Shown piece after piece: positions 25,001 through 36,879 of a stretch of 64,000 bases of DNA (positions are counted from its first letter, which is position 1; each line of letters opens with the position of its first letter). The notes under the pieces were generated by a model that saw only the letters and a program-made list of their open reading frames with translations, had not been told where the DNA came from and made no database searches. The position numbers were made by a program, and so were the translations under genes. The DNA is from Macrotrachela quadricornifera. Lineage: Eukaryota; Rotifera; Eurotatoria; Philodinida; Philodinidae. The stretch covers positions 1,041,745 to 1,105,744 of the forward strand of contig JAJEKB010021488.1 of NCBI GenBank assembly GCA_022393335.1, given 5' to 3'.

Positions 25001-28000
25001 TAGGTAATCAAATATATAATACCAGTCTTACGCACTTATAGAATTCCAGCGACTTAGAATTTCACAAACCGATTTTCTATAGAAAAACTCTTTATATCAG
25101 AAAATTTTCTTAAGTTTTCAGACTGAAGATCAGATGGAGTTATCTATAGAAATTTTTTTTTCCAATTATTTAATCGTTATTGAGGTCGGCGTAATACTTG
25201 AAACTTTTAGCTTTTTTCGCAGCTTTATCACAGAATATTTTGTTAATCTTTCTTTTTTTGTATATGTCGGGCGCCAGCAGATTCGATATTTTTTTTAAAC
25301 TGTCTTTAATTGATTTAACGTTTTCTGTACAAAAACGTACAAAATAAAAACTCTTGAAAATGTAAGCAAAGTTTTTCTCCTCCCTTCTTCATTACAGACC
25401 ATAACAATTGGAGCCAAAGATCATTGAGTAGAAATTTCCCTAGCAAACGCGAACAACAAGCACTAAACTCTTTATCTATGGTTTCTTAGTAACAAAGAAA
25501 GGCGCCAAACGGCACTAACAAGGCTTAGACTATTCTAGAAATCTTTAGGATATTGCAAAATATTTCAAAACCTTTTTAGAACTTTGAACAACTGAAATAT
25601 ATTTTTGAATGTTCTAGATAGAATCGTTTCGGATTATTGTGCAGAAAAAAACCATTATTTGGTATATATTCAAGATGATGACTGCTGATGCATTGATTTA
25701 TCAAAATCATCATATGACTAACATAAACAGCATGCACTGATCAAGTTCTACCTTTTGAAAATAATGAGTATCAGTGTTTCTGAGTTTATAGGGACGTGTA
25801 AGAGAGCATTATGATCCGTTTTAGACATAATAGAGGTGTACAAAATATTTTTTTGACTATAATATCAATGATTGGAAGAATAAAATTAATAATAACTTAA
25901 GAACAAACAGAATCAATAACGAGAGAATAGCAAGACAAATAAACAATAGAGCGCCAATAAATAAGACAGATTATTTTTCTGACTACCGATGAAGCTTGAA
26001 AAGCAAATATCATCTGTTGACATAATACAATCTTAAACATTAAGCTTTCATCTATAATATGCAAAAACGAAAGATTGAAGAAATATTCTAAGATAAAAAT
26101 GCGAAAAAAGCTACAACTCTTCAGACATGTATAGTTTCAAGCATTATATCGATTTCATTGATGATTAAACATTGGGGCAACAAACGAAATTTCCGTAGAT
26201 AATTCCATTTGATCTTCGCCTATAAATAGGCTGGACTACGATATTTAGTTTCAGCATATTTGATTACCTATGATCAACGAGGCTTCGATTGCAAAACGAT
26301 TTATCAGTTACCGGACTTTGCTCATAAGAAATCTTCAAAATTAAAAAGGCTTTTAAAAGATCTATCTATAGAATCTAATGCTAGAAAAAGAAATGATCTC
26401 TAACATTAAATACACATTGATAGTTAATAAAGCCAGACATGTACTCATCAGTCACTTTTCTTGTCAAAATCGTATTATGCTTTATTTTTCTTTTGCTGAA
26501 GATATTCCTGGTGATACAAAGATCAGACCAATTGAAAGATCCGCCTTACATTATTCTACTTCAACAAAAAATTTGGACCAGCACAACAACATAAAAACAA
26601 TCACTTATCCAAGTGGTGATAAGTACACAGGAGAAGTAAACGACCAAGGTATCAGAGACGGTCGAGGTGTCTATTGGTGGTCAGATGGTTCACGCTATGA
26701 AGGAACATATAAGGAAGGAGCGAAACACGGTCGTGGGACCTATTTTTACAATAACGGCAATAAATACGAAGGCGATTATTTGAATAACAAGAAGGAAGGA
26801 AATGGTACCCTTACATGGGCTAATGGTGATCGGTATGAAGGAGAATTTCGAAATGATTCTCGAAATGGTCATGGAAAATTCACATCCACTATTGGTAGTG
26901 TATATGACGGACAATGGAAGGACGAAAAACGCAATGGACACGGTGTAGTGCGTTATGCTAGTGGAATCATATATGAAGGAAACTGGAAGGATAACATTAG
27001 AGACGGACAAGGTATTTTGACATGGACAAGCGGTGCTAAATACGAAGGACAATGGCAGAATGATATTCGAACAGGACATGGTGTATACATTTGGCCAAGC
27101 GGTGATAAGTGAGTCCGAACATTGATATGTAGATGACAAGAATTTTAGAAAGACTTGATCAAGTTATTTTTGTGTCTCTTTGCCTAAAAATCTTTCGATC
27201 TGACACAGATAAAAGATCCACGCATGTCATAAATCTTGAATCAAGAAATTTTTATCATAATTGCTCTTTGAGTAAAACTATAATAGTATAGCCTTCGACG
27301 CGAGTCAGGCAAAGTTCAATCGAGTCACAATATATTCATCAATGTCGAACTTCATTATAGGAAATAGAAATTCTAGATGAAATAATGACTTCATTCGTTT
27401 CAGTTTAAGTAAGCTTATATGGATCAACTAAAAATGAGCCGTTAATTTTTTACAAAGCCTCACTCTAATCGATTGAAAAGCATCGTTGATTTCAAGTTAG
27501 ATCGAGTCCCTAAAAGTTTATAACCTCTAGCAGGATCCGAAAAAATTGTTTTTATCGAACTCTGTTTGGTGCGCAATGCTTATTCGGATACAAGATGAAA
27601 AGAATTCTTCGTTGTTCACATAATTAATTATAAGAAATCTTCGTTTCTATATGAAACATAGGAAGGCCATTCATCATTTACAGCTCGAAGTACAAAATCA
27701 TTTTCTTACGTTCTTTTATTTCATGTAAAAACACTGACATAAAAAAAATTAGTTTTGCCATAAATCTGAAGATTATTTCTGTTTAGTATATATTTCCTGA
27801 GTATTTTTGTGGGAACGAGAAGTTCTTGATCAAAAAAGTGTTGACTTGCTCTGTTTCTAGATATGATGGTCAGTGGAAGGAAGGGACTATACATGGTCAT
27901 GGTGTGAAATATTATGGAGATGGAAATAAGTATGATGGCTACTGGGAGAATAATAAAAGACATGGACAAGGTATCCTTACGTGGAAAAGTGGTGATAGAT

Positions 28001-31000
28001 ACGAAGGCCAATGGCAGAATGATGCTCGAACAGGACATGGTATTTACTATTGGCCAGATGGTAGCAAGTATGTTGGTGAATGGAAAGACAACAGAAGATG
28101 CGGAGAAGGGGTTATATATAAGAAAGATATTGGTGAGTATAGAGGAAGTTGGGATAAAAGTATGTATAATGGATATGGTGTTTTCACATGGAAAAGTGGT
28201 GATAAATACGAAGGTCAATGGCAGGAAGGTGTTCGATCAGGACACGGTATTTACTATTGGTCAAGCGGTAGTAGGTAAGATCAAACTTATTGTACATATT
28301 TGCTTGCAAATCTTCCAATTTAACATAGATAAAAATTTTATACAAGTTATAAACCATGTATGAAGAAAGTTCGATTAGTATTGCTCTTTCATTAAAATTA
28401 CACGGGCATACGCTTCGAGATACCTAATATCTTTTATTGAGAATTCTATTTTGCTATATGTCTATATGCACACCAGAATTCAAACCGGGTCAGATGAGGT
28501 TCGATCGAGTCACACCATATTGTTCGATGTCGAACTTCACTAGCAATAGAGGTGTGTGTCATGTAATTTAAGGAGGTAGGACATATTCGGATCGTATTAA
28601 AGATCTTACTACCACATTAAAAAAATTAAAAATATGACATGCTTTTGACTTGTCTGGGTCGAGATATCCGAATTTCGACATATGTACATTTTAGACATAA
28701 CAATGAAATAGACAGGAAAATTTTTTATATCAAGTTTCCTATAAATCATTGGTTTTTGACACTAGAATCTTTCACAACCTTGTAGAAAGCTATCGATCGC
28801 ATCGAAATCATTTTATTTTTGATATCTTCTGAAAGTTTTGTAGTGCTGAACTAGAAAATATATACTATATCGTAAACGATTTATATCCAAAATATCGAAA
28901 AAATTAGTACATTAATGCATCACTTGATGATTCATATTCAATGATGATATTGAAAAAAGAGTAAAAGAATTTAAAAAACTATCATTAATATAAGAATAGC
29001 ACCTTCTGACTTTAAATTTTGGATTGGTATTAACCCCTTGGAGACGGTGGTACAATCCTTGTACTACCTATTTTCCGACAAGGAAAATATTTATTCCGTA
29101 TTAAGCTGTTGTCCCCTGTAAGCTAGTAGGTCGGTCCAGCTGCCGTTTCATGCATATCTTTTATGAAACATAATCTAAAAAGAGTGTAAAAGTGTATAGA
29201 GGTAAGAATTTGAATCCCACATCCTGGTCCTCATAGACATGACAGACACCTTTAGTAACGTTTCCTCTCTGTCACAGATCGTGACGGACATTACAAAGGG
29301 ACCATTACAGACTGTTACAGAAATAGTATAGCCACTAGAGTCTGTCGTATTGTTGTTAATTAAACCTTTGACAGGCAGCTTTTGGACGATCGATTTATGT
29401 CGATATTAATAGCTTTACCCATGTAACTCTGAAACGCAGACTAAACGCCTTTAGACGCGTTTAGTCTGCGTTTGAACGCGTCAGATGTTTCACAATATAA
29501 TGTGCCGTGTCTAAACGCATCCAATGGCCGCGTTTGAACCCGTTTCTAATAAGAGATATACGGAGATGCGTTTGTAACATGAACGCGTTTGATTTATGCA
29601 ACACACCAAACGCGTTTCGAAGCGTCTGGATTTAGAAAACATGTTTAGACGCGTCTAAAAAACGCGTTCTGATGCGTTTGAACTGAGAAACGCGTTTAGA
29701 CGCATTTTGAATAGAAATACGTTCCATTCGTTTCTATAGTTAAACGCGTTTTCGTATATTCCCAGTAATAAACGCGTTCAAACGCATTATACCTGCGTCT
29801 AAATGCATTCAAACGTGTTCATATTACGCACACTTCTTCATACAGAAGAGTCCAAAATGCGTTTTCTGGGTTTTAATTATTAGTCGCGATCAAACGCATT
29901 TATAGTTTCATTTTGTCTCATTTCTAAAAAAGAACAAACGTGTTTAGATGCATTTCCGTCACCGAAACGGTCAAAAACGCGTTCACACACTTTTTTTAGA
30001 AGAGGTTAACTATGAACTTATGAATACCTTTTGGTAGCGCTTGAACAAATTTGACAAAACTTATTAATTCGACATAAAACCTGGAAGATTTCTATATAAT
30101 TATGCACCTAATTACTACATAGTTTACAAAAATTATAGTTGATATTTTCCAAGTATTTTTACAATGATATTCAATCATTTTGTGGAATGTAAGAAAGTTT
30201 CTAAATAAATAATAATCTTTTCAAACGAAACCATTACATTTCTTAGATTAGAAATCATCTTCTATTACAGTATAAGCTTTTAGTTCTGTTCAATAGAAGG
30301 CTTTTCTATCAAAGATATTCTAGTTGAAAAATAAAATTTTCAGACATAAAATAAAACAAAAAATAATGATTATTCAGGAGTACGAGACAACCTCGAGCAG
30401 TCGATTCAAATTATTGTTTGAGAAAATAACAAATAAGAATGTTTAAAAATTCATCAAGAAAAATGAAAATAAGAAGCAGAATTATATAATTATTAGTTTT
30501 AGAAATAAAAATATTTTCTACTATTTTATTAAACTATTTTTCTTTTCAACGAGACTAATTTATCCTTCTTAAAGAACTATAATCTATTTTCATTTGTCTT
30601 ATTATCTTCAATCAAAAAGTCTATATTTTATCGTTCGAAAATCAGAGATATAAATTATTAACAAATATTGAAGGAGATTTATGATATTTTATACATCTGA
30701 TTTCATTTGAAATAAGTTCTAAAAGGCTATCTTATTAAAAGAGAAATCTAACTTATGTATAAATATGTTAACATAGTTCATTGGTTCAAGTAAGTACAGT
30801 TCTAATCTGACGTCTTATGTTCTAGTCTCACTGGTCGCACGATCTAAATGTATGCATAAAAATTAAATAAATCTTATAGACGATACCTCGTGCAAGAGAT
30901 GATCATGATGTGAAGATGACGACAACCTAGATCAAATCTGCGAGGATGGAATCAGATTTTTTTCCAAAAAAAATTAAACGCGTTAGGACGCGTTCAAGAA

Positions 31001-34000
31001 AAGAAACGCGTTTGAACGCATCTGAGACGCATTCTATAAACGCGTCAGGATGCGTCAAACGTTTCAGTTCTGACGCGTTTACGGCGTTTATTGTATACGT
31101 TTTAAACGCGGTTCGGATGCGTTTACAAACGCGTTTAATCCCAAAAATTTTTCACATGGGTATTAGCTTGATCTTGATCCACATTATAACGCACAAAGGT
31201 TGGATCAACAATATCGGATTAATTCACGTGTGATGAGGCAATCTATTGCGATCAAGATAAGCATTTTTATATGAAATTTCAGTAAAGTTAGAAAAATCAA
31301 TCAATTCTTTTCTGCAATACGTTCGATTTTATTCTATGAGCAAAAATGAAAGTCGGATGTGACAAATTTCTATTTAGTAAAAGCGATACGACTTTAGAAG
31401 AGGAACAAGAACACACTTCGATGTTGACAAAATAAACAAACTTAAATACAACGTAAGGCAAACTTTCAAGTTTGTCAAACCTCTCCTGTCTGTTTTTAAA
31501 AGTAAAAATGAGCGGCGCACATCTTCATGATTAACTGTAGAAAGAGAGCATAAACATTGAAACCAAAAGTTGCATATATAAAAATTAATTTTATATTATA
31601 CATGCAGTGATGTATTCTTTTCTAGCGGAGTCATTGTGTCTGTTGTATTATACTTCTATAATAACAAATAAAAAAAGTGGTTCATATATGGACCACCGTC
31701 TGTCAAAGGGTTAATGCTAGTTAGATGATGTTTCACATTTTAATCCCGCAAGGATTCCGCTTACAGCTTTTTTTTCTTTTTCTTCCTGTTATATACATAT
31801 TTATCAGATCATGTCTTTCCTTTCTGTTCTATACACTGACACTATGATCACTGTCCCTCTTATTTTGATGCACCCCATAAGCCTTTTGTGTAATCATTTC
31901 GAGCCAAATACGAGAACTTGACGCAAAAATCAATGTTCAATTGAAAAATAATTCCGTCTCCAAAGGATTAATATGTAATTGCAGAATAATTTTGAGGAGA
32001 TGAGAAGTCCTCGAACAAAAAAGTGTTGACTCGTTGTTTTTAGATATGATGGTGAGTGGAAAGATGGCAAAAAGCATGGTCACGGTGTGAAATATGATGC
32101 AGATGGAAATAAGTATGACGGTGAGTGGGAGAATGATAAAAAACATGGACAAGGTATCTTTACGTTGAAAAGTGGTGGTACATACGAAGGTCAATGGCAG
32201 AATGATATTCGATCAGGACGTGGTGTATACAGTTGGCCAAGTGGTGAGAAGTAAGTCCAAACATTGACATGTAAATGACAATAATTTTAGAAAGTCTTGA
32301 TCAAATTTTTTTGTGTGCCGTTGCCTAAAAATCTTTCAATCTGACAAAGATAAAGGATCCACGCATGTCATAAATCTCGTATCAATAAATTTTGATTATA
32401 ATTGCTCTCTGATTAATAATACACGAAAACAGTCTTGAAGATACTTAAGATCTTCTATCGACAATTTTATTTCGTAGAGTGCTTCCTAGAGTCTAAACCG
32501 TTTGAGGTAAATCGGTTCGAGCCACGATATATTCTTCGATGCCGAACCTCACTAACAATACAGCGCGTGCGACAGAATAAATGGCCCTCTCAGTATTTTG
32601 AATATAACTTTTTTTTATCTTTAGAACTAGCTGTTTTGCAAAAGGATGCACTGGGAAATGCTCTACAAAAGCATAAATAAGCTTATTTCTTTAGAAAGTT
32701 AGAAAAAAAAACAAACTAAATGAATATTATTGAAAACATAAAAAGTACTCAACTTTCTAACCTAGTAGGTGTCTCATGCATACTTAGTATTTGTATATAC
32801 CCTTTTTAATTATTCACTAGGTGTATTTTAAAAACAAAGTACATCATCAGATGCAACATGACAAGCTCTACAAGCTATATTAAAAACATTATTTTATACA
32901 TACACTTTTTATTTTCTAAATGGTTAAAAATTGCTTAAATAAGAATGAGATAGAAATATTCTGTCAATCTCAATTATTTTAGTAAAAATATTCCTTTGAT
33001 GATTAAAACAATTTGATCAGGAATTTCGAAAGAAGAAAAACCGCACATATAGGATCATACAAAATCTCCATTATCTCCTGCTTTATGTTTCTTTGTTTAC
33101 GAATCTTATAAAATCTTATGAAATTTGATACGAGCCATTAGTTAGTTCTTGTACGTTTCTTATTATAAGAATCTTATAAGATTTTTTGCTGGTAATTTAT
33201 CATTTGAATCTTATGAAATCCTGAAAAAAAGAAATACATACGATACTATTGGATTGTATAATATGTTCATGGAATAAATCTAGCATAAGAAAGATCTTAT
33301 AAGATCTGGTATGGTCTAAAATCTGATTTTTCTACCGAGGAAGGCAAAATATAGTGCTATATGAACCGAACAACACAATGCTTTATTCTTACAATAGTAG
33401 AGTGAATTTTCCCTGTAGCTCCTCAAAACCGTTTTGATATTCTCATTTTACTAAGTATCAATGGTGACTCATCGACCGTATTTGGTAAAGAACTCTGGAT
33501 TAGTACCCTGAAAACATTGTATGTAAATAGCCAATTTTCTTCAGCTTTTAATATTCTATCTTTTGGTATATAATACAAACAAATTTGCTAATCTATCCTC
33601 GTCTCAAAAAAGTTATTTTTAAAGAGATGATTTTTGACAATATTTTTCAAAAACTTTCGTCAGTGCTTACAAGTCGATCAAGGCTAACTTTTCACTAGTT
33701 CATCCAAATGCGCTAAAAATTTGGATTTAGAGATTTTATATGATGCTGAGCAAAATGAGAATATTAAATAAAAAAATGAAAATTTGACGAAGGCTTTGGT
33801 ATCAGACATGGGCCCGAATGGGCTCATGGAACGTCTCTTAAGAAACAGTTTTGTACAAAGTCATTCTCTTGAGCTTTTACTTTCTCCCAAACAATTGTGC
33901 CATGGAATACTCACAGTCAAAAGCTGTAAAAAGCTTTTAATATTTGATGCAAATAATGAAATGTTTTAAATAAACATGAAATTCCTTTGAAAAAGTTTAT

Positions 34001-36216
34001 TTTGCTACAAATTTGAAGATTATTTCTGTTTAGTGTGTAATCACTGAGTAATTTTGTGAAGATGAGAAGTCCTGGATCAAAAAAAGTATTGACTCGCTGT
34101 TTTTAGATACGATGGTGAATGGAAAGATAACAAAAAGCATGGTCACGGTGTGAAATATGATGCAGATGGAAATAAGTATGACGGTGAATGGGAGAACGAT
34201 AAAAAACATGGACAAGGTACTCTTACGTTGAAAAGTGGTAATAGGTACGAAGGTCAATGGCAGAATGATGTTCGAGAAGGACACGGTATTTTCTATTGGG
34301 CAAGCGGTAATAGGTAAGTCCAAACATTGACATGTAGATGATAAGAATTTTAGAAGATCTTAATCAAACTTTTTTGTGTATCTTTGCCTAGAAATCTTTG
34401 GATCTCACACAAATAAATGACCTACATATGTGATAAATTTTATATCAAGAAAATCTCATTACAATAGCTTTTCGATTAAAATTAGAAGAGTTTAGCCTTC
34501 GAGATACTTGAGATTTTCTATCGAAAATTTTGTTTCGTAAAATGCTCATCAGAGTTCGGATCGGGTGAGGCAAGTCGTATAGAGTAACAATATATTCTTC
34601 GATGCTGAACTTCACTAATAATGGAAACATTTTTGTTGATAATTGAACATATAGCACATATTCGGATCAAATGAAAGCTCTCAATCGCGAAACTAGTAGA
34701 GTTAAAATTCTAGTGACTATTAGCTTGCCCAAACAGAGATATTTGAGTGTCAAGAGATCTGAAATTTAAATATGAAAATGATTCAGAGAAGATTTTCTCC
34801 ACTATTATAAATACAAAGTATAGTGTTATTCGGATCGATTATAGAGTTTGTAGCGTTCCTTTTTCATATGGTCCGAAGAACACGATGTTTTATTCTTACA
34901 ATAGTAAAGCTAAATTTTCTAGTGACTGATAGACAACGTCATTTTGATGAGCTATAAGGAAAATTCATTCTTGTATAATAAGAATAAAGCACCATGTTAT
35001 TCAGACCATGTGGAAGAAGAACGCTACAAACCGCCTATATTCGGTCCGAATAACACTATGCTTTGTGTTTATAGTAGTGGCAAAAACCTTCTCTGACTTA
35101 TTTTCATATTTCGATGTCACATATCTTAAAATTCAAGTGTTATCCTATAGGCAAACTACCAGTCCGTAATACTTTAATCCTGTTGGTTTGACGGTAAAAA
35201 CTTTCATTTGATCCAAATATAAGCTATCTTTTTAATTGTCAACTCAAACACCTTCATTGTAAGGGAAATAGAAATTCTAGATGAAATATCGGTTTTATTT
35301 TTTTCAGTTTGAGTAAACTTGTACAGATCAACTATATGTAAAACTATTAATCTCTGAAAAAACTTCGCTCTAATCGATTGAAAAGCTTCTTTGATCTCAA
35401 ACTAAGTTGATCGTATGAAACGCTGCTTAGAAGGTGAGGCCTATTTGAATGCAAGACTAGAAGAATTCTTAATGCTGACTTGAAAAGTGTTTCGGAGAGT
35501 GATGTATCTTGAACATTTTAAGATTGTGAAAAACACTGTTTGAGCGAAAACTTTCTGAATTAATTAGGAGAAATCTTCGTTTTTAGACGAAGCATAGAGA
35601 AATCATTCTTCATTTACAGCAGGAACGAATCAAGGAACAGTTTCGTACAAATTCATTTTCTTGAGTTTTTCATTTCTCGTAAAGAAAAATTGTATCATGT
35701 AGTCTTCAGAATCAACGACTATTAAAACAACTTTCAGCATTTGATGCAACTAATGAAATGTTATAAAATGATTCATAATCTCTTTGGAAAAATTGATTTT
35801 GCTACAAATTTGAAGATTATTTCTGTTTAATATGTAATTACTGAGTAATTTTGTGAGGATGAGATGTCCTGAATCAAAAAAAGTATTGAGTTGCTATTTT
35901 TAGATACGATGGTGAGTGGAAAGATGGTAAAAGACATGGTCACGGTGTGAGATATGAAGCAGATGGAAATAAATACGATGGTGAGTGGGAGGATGATAAA
36001 AGACATGGACAAGGTATTCTTACGTGGATAAGTGGTGATAGATACGAAGGTCAATGGCAGAATGATGTTCGAATAGGACATGGTATTTACTATTGGCCGA
36101 GCGGCAATAAGTATATTGGCGAATGGAAAGATAACAAAAAGAATGGTGCTGGGGTGATGATATATGCTGATGGCACAAAGGAAGAAGGAGTTTGGATTGA
36201 CGGGGAGAAAAAGTGA
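19076..36216 (+). CDS. Caspase-domain (C14) protein fused to about 23 MORN repeats, 9 exons
   Basis: Exons: 19076-19423, 22323-22782, 22839-22916, 22988-23044, 26502-27108, 27861-28274, 32044-32250, 34107-34313, 35904-36216. All borders are GT-AG, every phase agrees, and the joined frame is exactly 896 codons. The N-terminus MGCGSS is a textbook N-myristoylation (Gly2) plus palmitoylation (Cys3) signal, predicting a membrane anchor. Residues about 39-270 are a caspase fold: MALIIGNSQYEDG, then FILFYFSGHGVQ with His111, then FLLDCCR with Cys163 preceding Arg, so the His-Cys dyad is present. A Ser/Thr-rich linker (about 270-345) leads to 23 MORN units of about 23 residues (YEGxWxxxxxxGxGxYxWxSGxx) plus a partial one. 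MORN arrays bind phospholipid or act as scaffolds. The fusion suggests a membrane-associated protease or caspase-like platform (inference). The alternative of two genes is disfavoured by matching phases. Confidence 0.85.
19424..22322 (+). other. Intron 1 of the caspase-MORN gene (2.9 kb)
   Basis: It splits the caspase domain between His111 and the LLPCD segment (donor GAG|GTACGT, acceptor TTCAG|GATCAG). AT-rich. ORFs inside (for example 21301-21489 and 21737-22066 on both strands) show no motif and nothing else was recognised. Confidence 0.8.
23211..24047. mobile_element. Palindromic MITE related to the 1544-2515 family
   Basis: The left end CGGGTGGACCAGAATAAATT is mirrored at the right (AATTTAATCTGACCCATC). 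Internal arms (about 23300-23400 and 23860-23960) are also complementary. No ORF. It shares the CGGGTGG-CCAGAATAAAT terminus with the inner palindrome at 1544, so both belong to one dispersed family. Confidence 0.75.
24558..24850 (+). mobile_element. Possible LTR-retrotransposon relic (LTR end plus primer-binding-like site)
   Basis: TGTCACACC near 24562 could open an LTR. TTGGCGCAGTCAGTATG at about 24829-24845 resembles a tRNA primer-binding site of Ty3/gypsy elements. No gag or pol frame follows and I found no second LTR, so this is weak. Confidence 0.2.
27109..27860 (+). other. Intron 5 of the caspase-MORN gene (752 bp), duplicated unit
   Basis: Its 5' part (to about 27360) recurs after exons 6, 7 and 8, and parts of its middle and 3' half recur before exons 7-9. 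No TE seen, so this copy is probably closest to the ancestral intron. Confidence 0.7.
29034..31710. mobile_element. TTAA-flanked (piggyBac-type) non-autonomous element
   Basis: Flanked by TTAA at 29030-29033 and 31711-31714. Inverted ends are CCCCTTGGAGACGGTGGT and (right, reverse complement) CCCTTTGACAGACGGTGGT. TTAA target choice and the ends indicate a piggyBac-superfamily element, but no transposase is present. It carries a second element inside (about 29413-31162). Confidence 0.8.
29413..31162. mobile_element. Nested DNA element with ACGCGT subterminal repeat arrays
   Basis: Ends share GCTNNTACCCATGTRA in inverted orientation (left about 29411-29426, right about 31157-31170). The left 560 bp and right 170 bp are crowded with variants of AAACGCGTTT: ten exact ACGCGT hexamers between 29455 and 29982 and six between 30978 and 31134. 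The 950-bp core between the arrays (about 30000-30950) is AT-rich and nearly free of them. This architecture fits subterminal transposase-binding sites of a DNA transposon. No ORF of substance; the frame across 30946-31233 is an artefact of the array. Confidence 0.6.
32251..34106 (+). other. Intron 7 of the caspase-MORN gene (1.9 kb)
   Basis: Begins and ends with the duplicated intron sequence. The middle (about 32570-33450) is extra: it starts with CAGAATAAATGGCCCTCTCA, like the CGGGTGGTCC MITE family, includes ATCTTATAAGAT-type motifs at 33100-33310 and a partial copy of the MITE seen at 34635. Confidence 0.6.
33100..33312. repeat. Cluster of AATCTTATAAGATTT-like motifs
   Basis: At least six variants of the short palindrome ATCTTATAAGAT occur within about 210 bp (near 33110, 33118, 33170, 33214 and 33292-33308). 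Such clustering in otherwise random AT-rich DNA resembles subterminal repeats of a decayed element. Confidence 0.5.
34314..35903 (+). other. Intron 8 of the caspase-MORN gene (1.6 kb)
   Basis: Duplicated intron unit interrupted by the MITE at 34635-35243. Without it the intron is about 1 kb. The segment 35267-35420 is homologous to 27362-27510 of intron 5. Confidence 0.7.
34635..35243. mobile_element. Palindromic MITE, about 610 bp
   Basis: Starts GTTGATAATTGAACATATAG and ends with the complement (AATTGTCAAC). Both arms carry TTGGATCAAATGAAAG-type termini, a TTATTTTCATATTT block and a CGAATAACACTATGCTTTGT-type block, in inverted orientation around a centre near 34940. No coding capacity. Confidence 0.75.
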
Positions 36217-36879
36217 AAGCACAAACATTTTAAAAATCGAGTTTTTCTGGAAGTTCCCGATTTACAGACTTCTTTGCTTTAATCACTATATTTTTATATT
36301 TTAGTAAAATTAAAGAGTTGCGAAAGTTGAAAACAAATTTGATTTCTAAAGAACATGGTTTTCTCTTCTTAAACAAAGACAAGAATTGACTGTTGATGAA
36401 CAACGAGCAGAGATGAATGTGTGAATCAAAAACACTGTTAATGGTATTATTCGAATAGAATCTTTTTCTTTACTTTGATGTAAACATATACACAACTAGC
36501 CCTATAGTAGACCATCTAAACGCGAAAGGGCAAGTGTATATATACGATCATATGTATCAAGGGTTGTAACAATAGGATGAACATAGAAAGAAGAGATAAT
36601 TGTGATGGAAGAAAGAAAGAGAAATGAATTCAATAGAATACAAGACCTTTTTACGATATTGTGCTGTTTCAAACATTTGTGTAGCGTTTTGTTTTTTTTT
36701 CAGAATGAAAGATAGAACTTCGATTATTTTATTTTATTTCATTTTTATGAGAGTGTGAGAAAAATTACAATTTGTAAAAGTTAGGAAATGTGCAATGTTG
36801 GTATACAGCTGACGAATACGTGATGTTAAATAAGTATGCGTTATTTATAATAATGTTGAAAAGTTCAATATATCTTTAA
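36217..36879. other. 3' flank of the caspase-MORN gene
   Basis: 660 bp of AT-rich DNA with no ORF. It presumably includes the 3' UTR; no single poly(A) signal stands out. Confidence 0.4.

Larger units (their letters stand above)
23045..26501 (+). other. Intron 4 of the caspase-MORN gene (3.5 kb)
   Basis: Joins the linker exon (phase 1) to the first MORN exon. It holds the palindromic MITE at 23211-24047 and a possible LTR relic near 24558-24850; the remainder is AT-rich with nothing recognised. Confidence 0.7.
28275..32043 (+). other. Intron 6 of the caspase-MORN gene (3.8 kb), TE-loaded
   Basis: Contains the TTAA-flanked element at 29034-31710. Without it the intron would be about 1.1 kb, close to its paralogous neighbours. 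Confidence 0.75.

Noticed and set aside
25255..25290. TGGCGCCCGAC on the minus strand, similar to a retroviral-type primer-binding site
   Set aside because: No LTR or polyprotein frame nearby; an 11-base match is not enough.
26690..27139. Minus-strand ORF of 149 codons, with similar ones at 27721-28218, 31937-32194, 34030-34323 and 35827-36228
   Set aside because: Antisense shadows of the MORN exons; the repeated sense sequence keeps the antisense frame open.
30946..31233. 95-codon ORF
   Set aside because: It runs through the ACGCGT array and reflects the repeat, not a protein.
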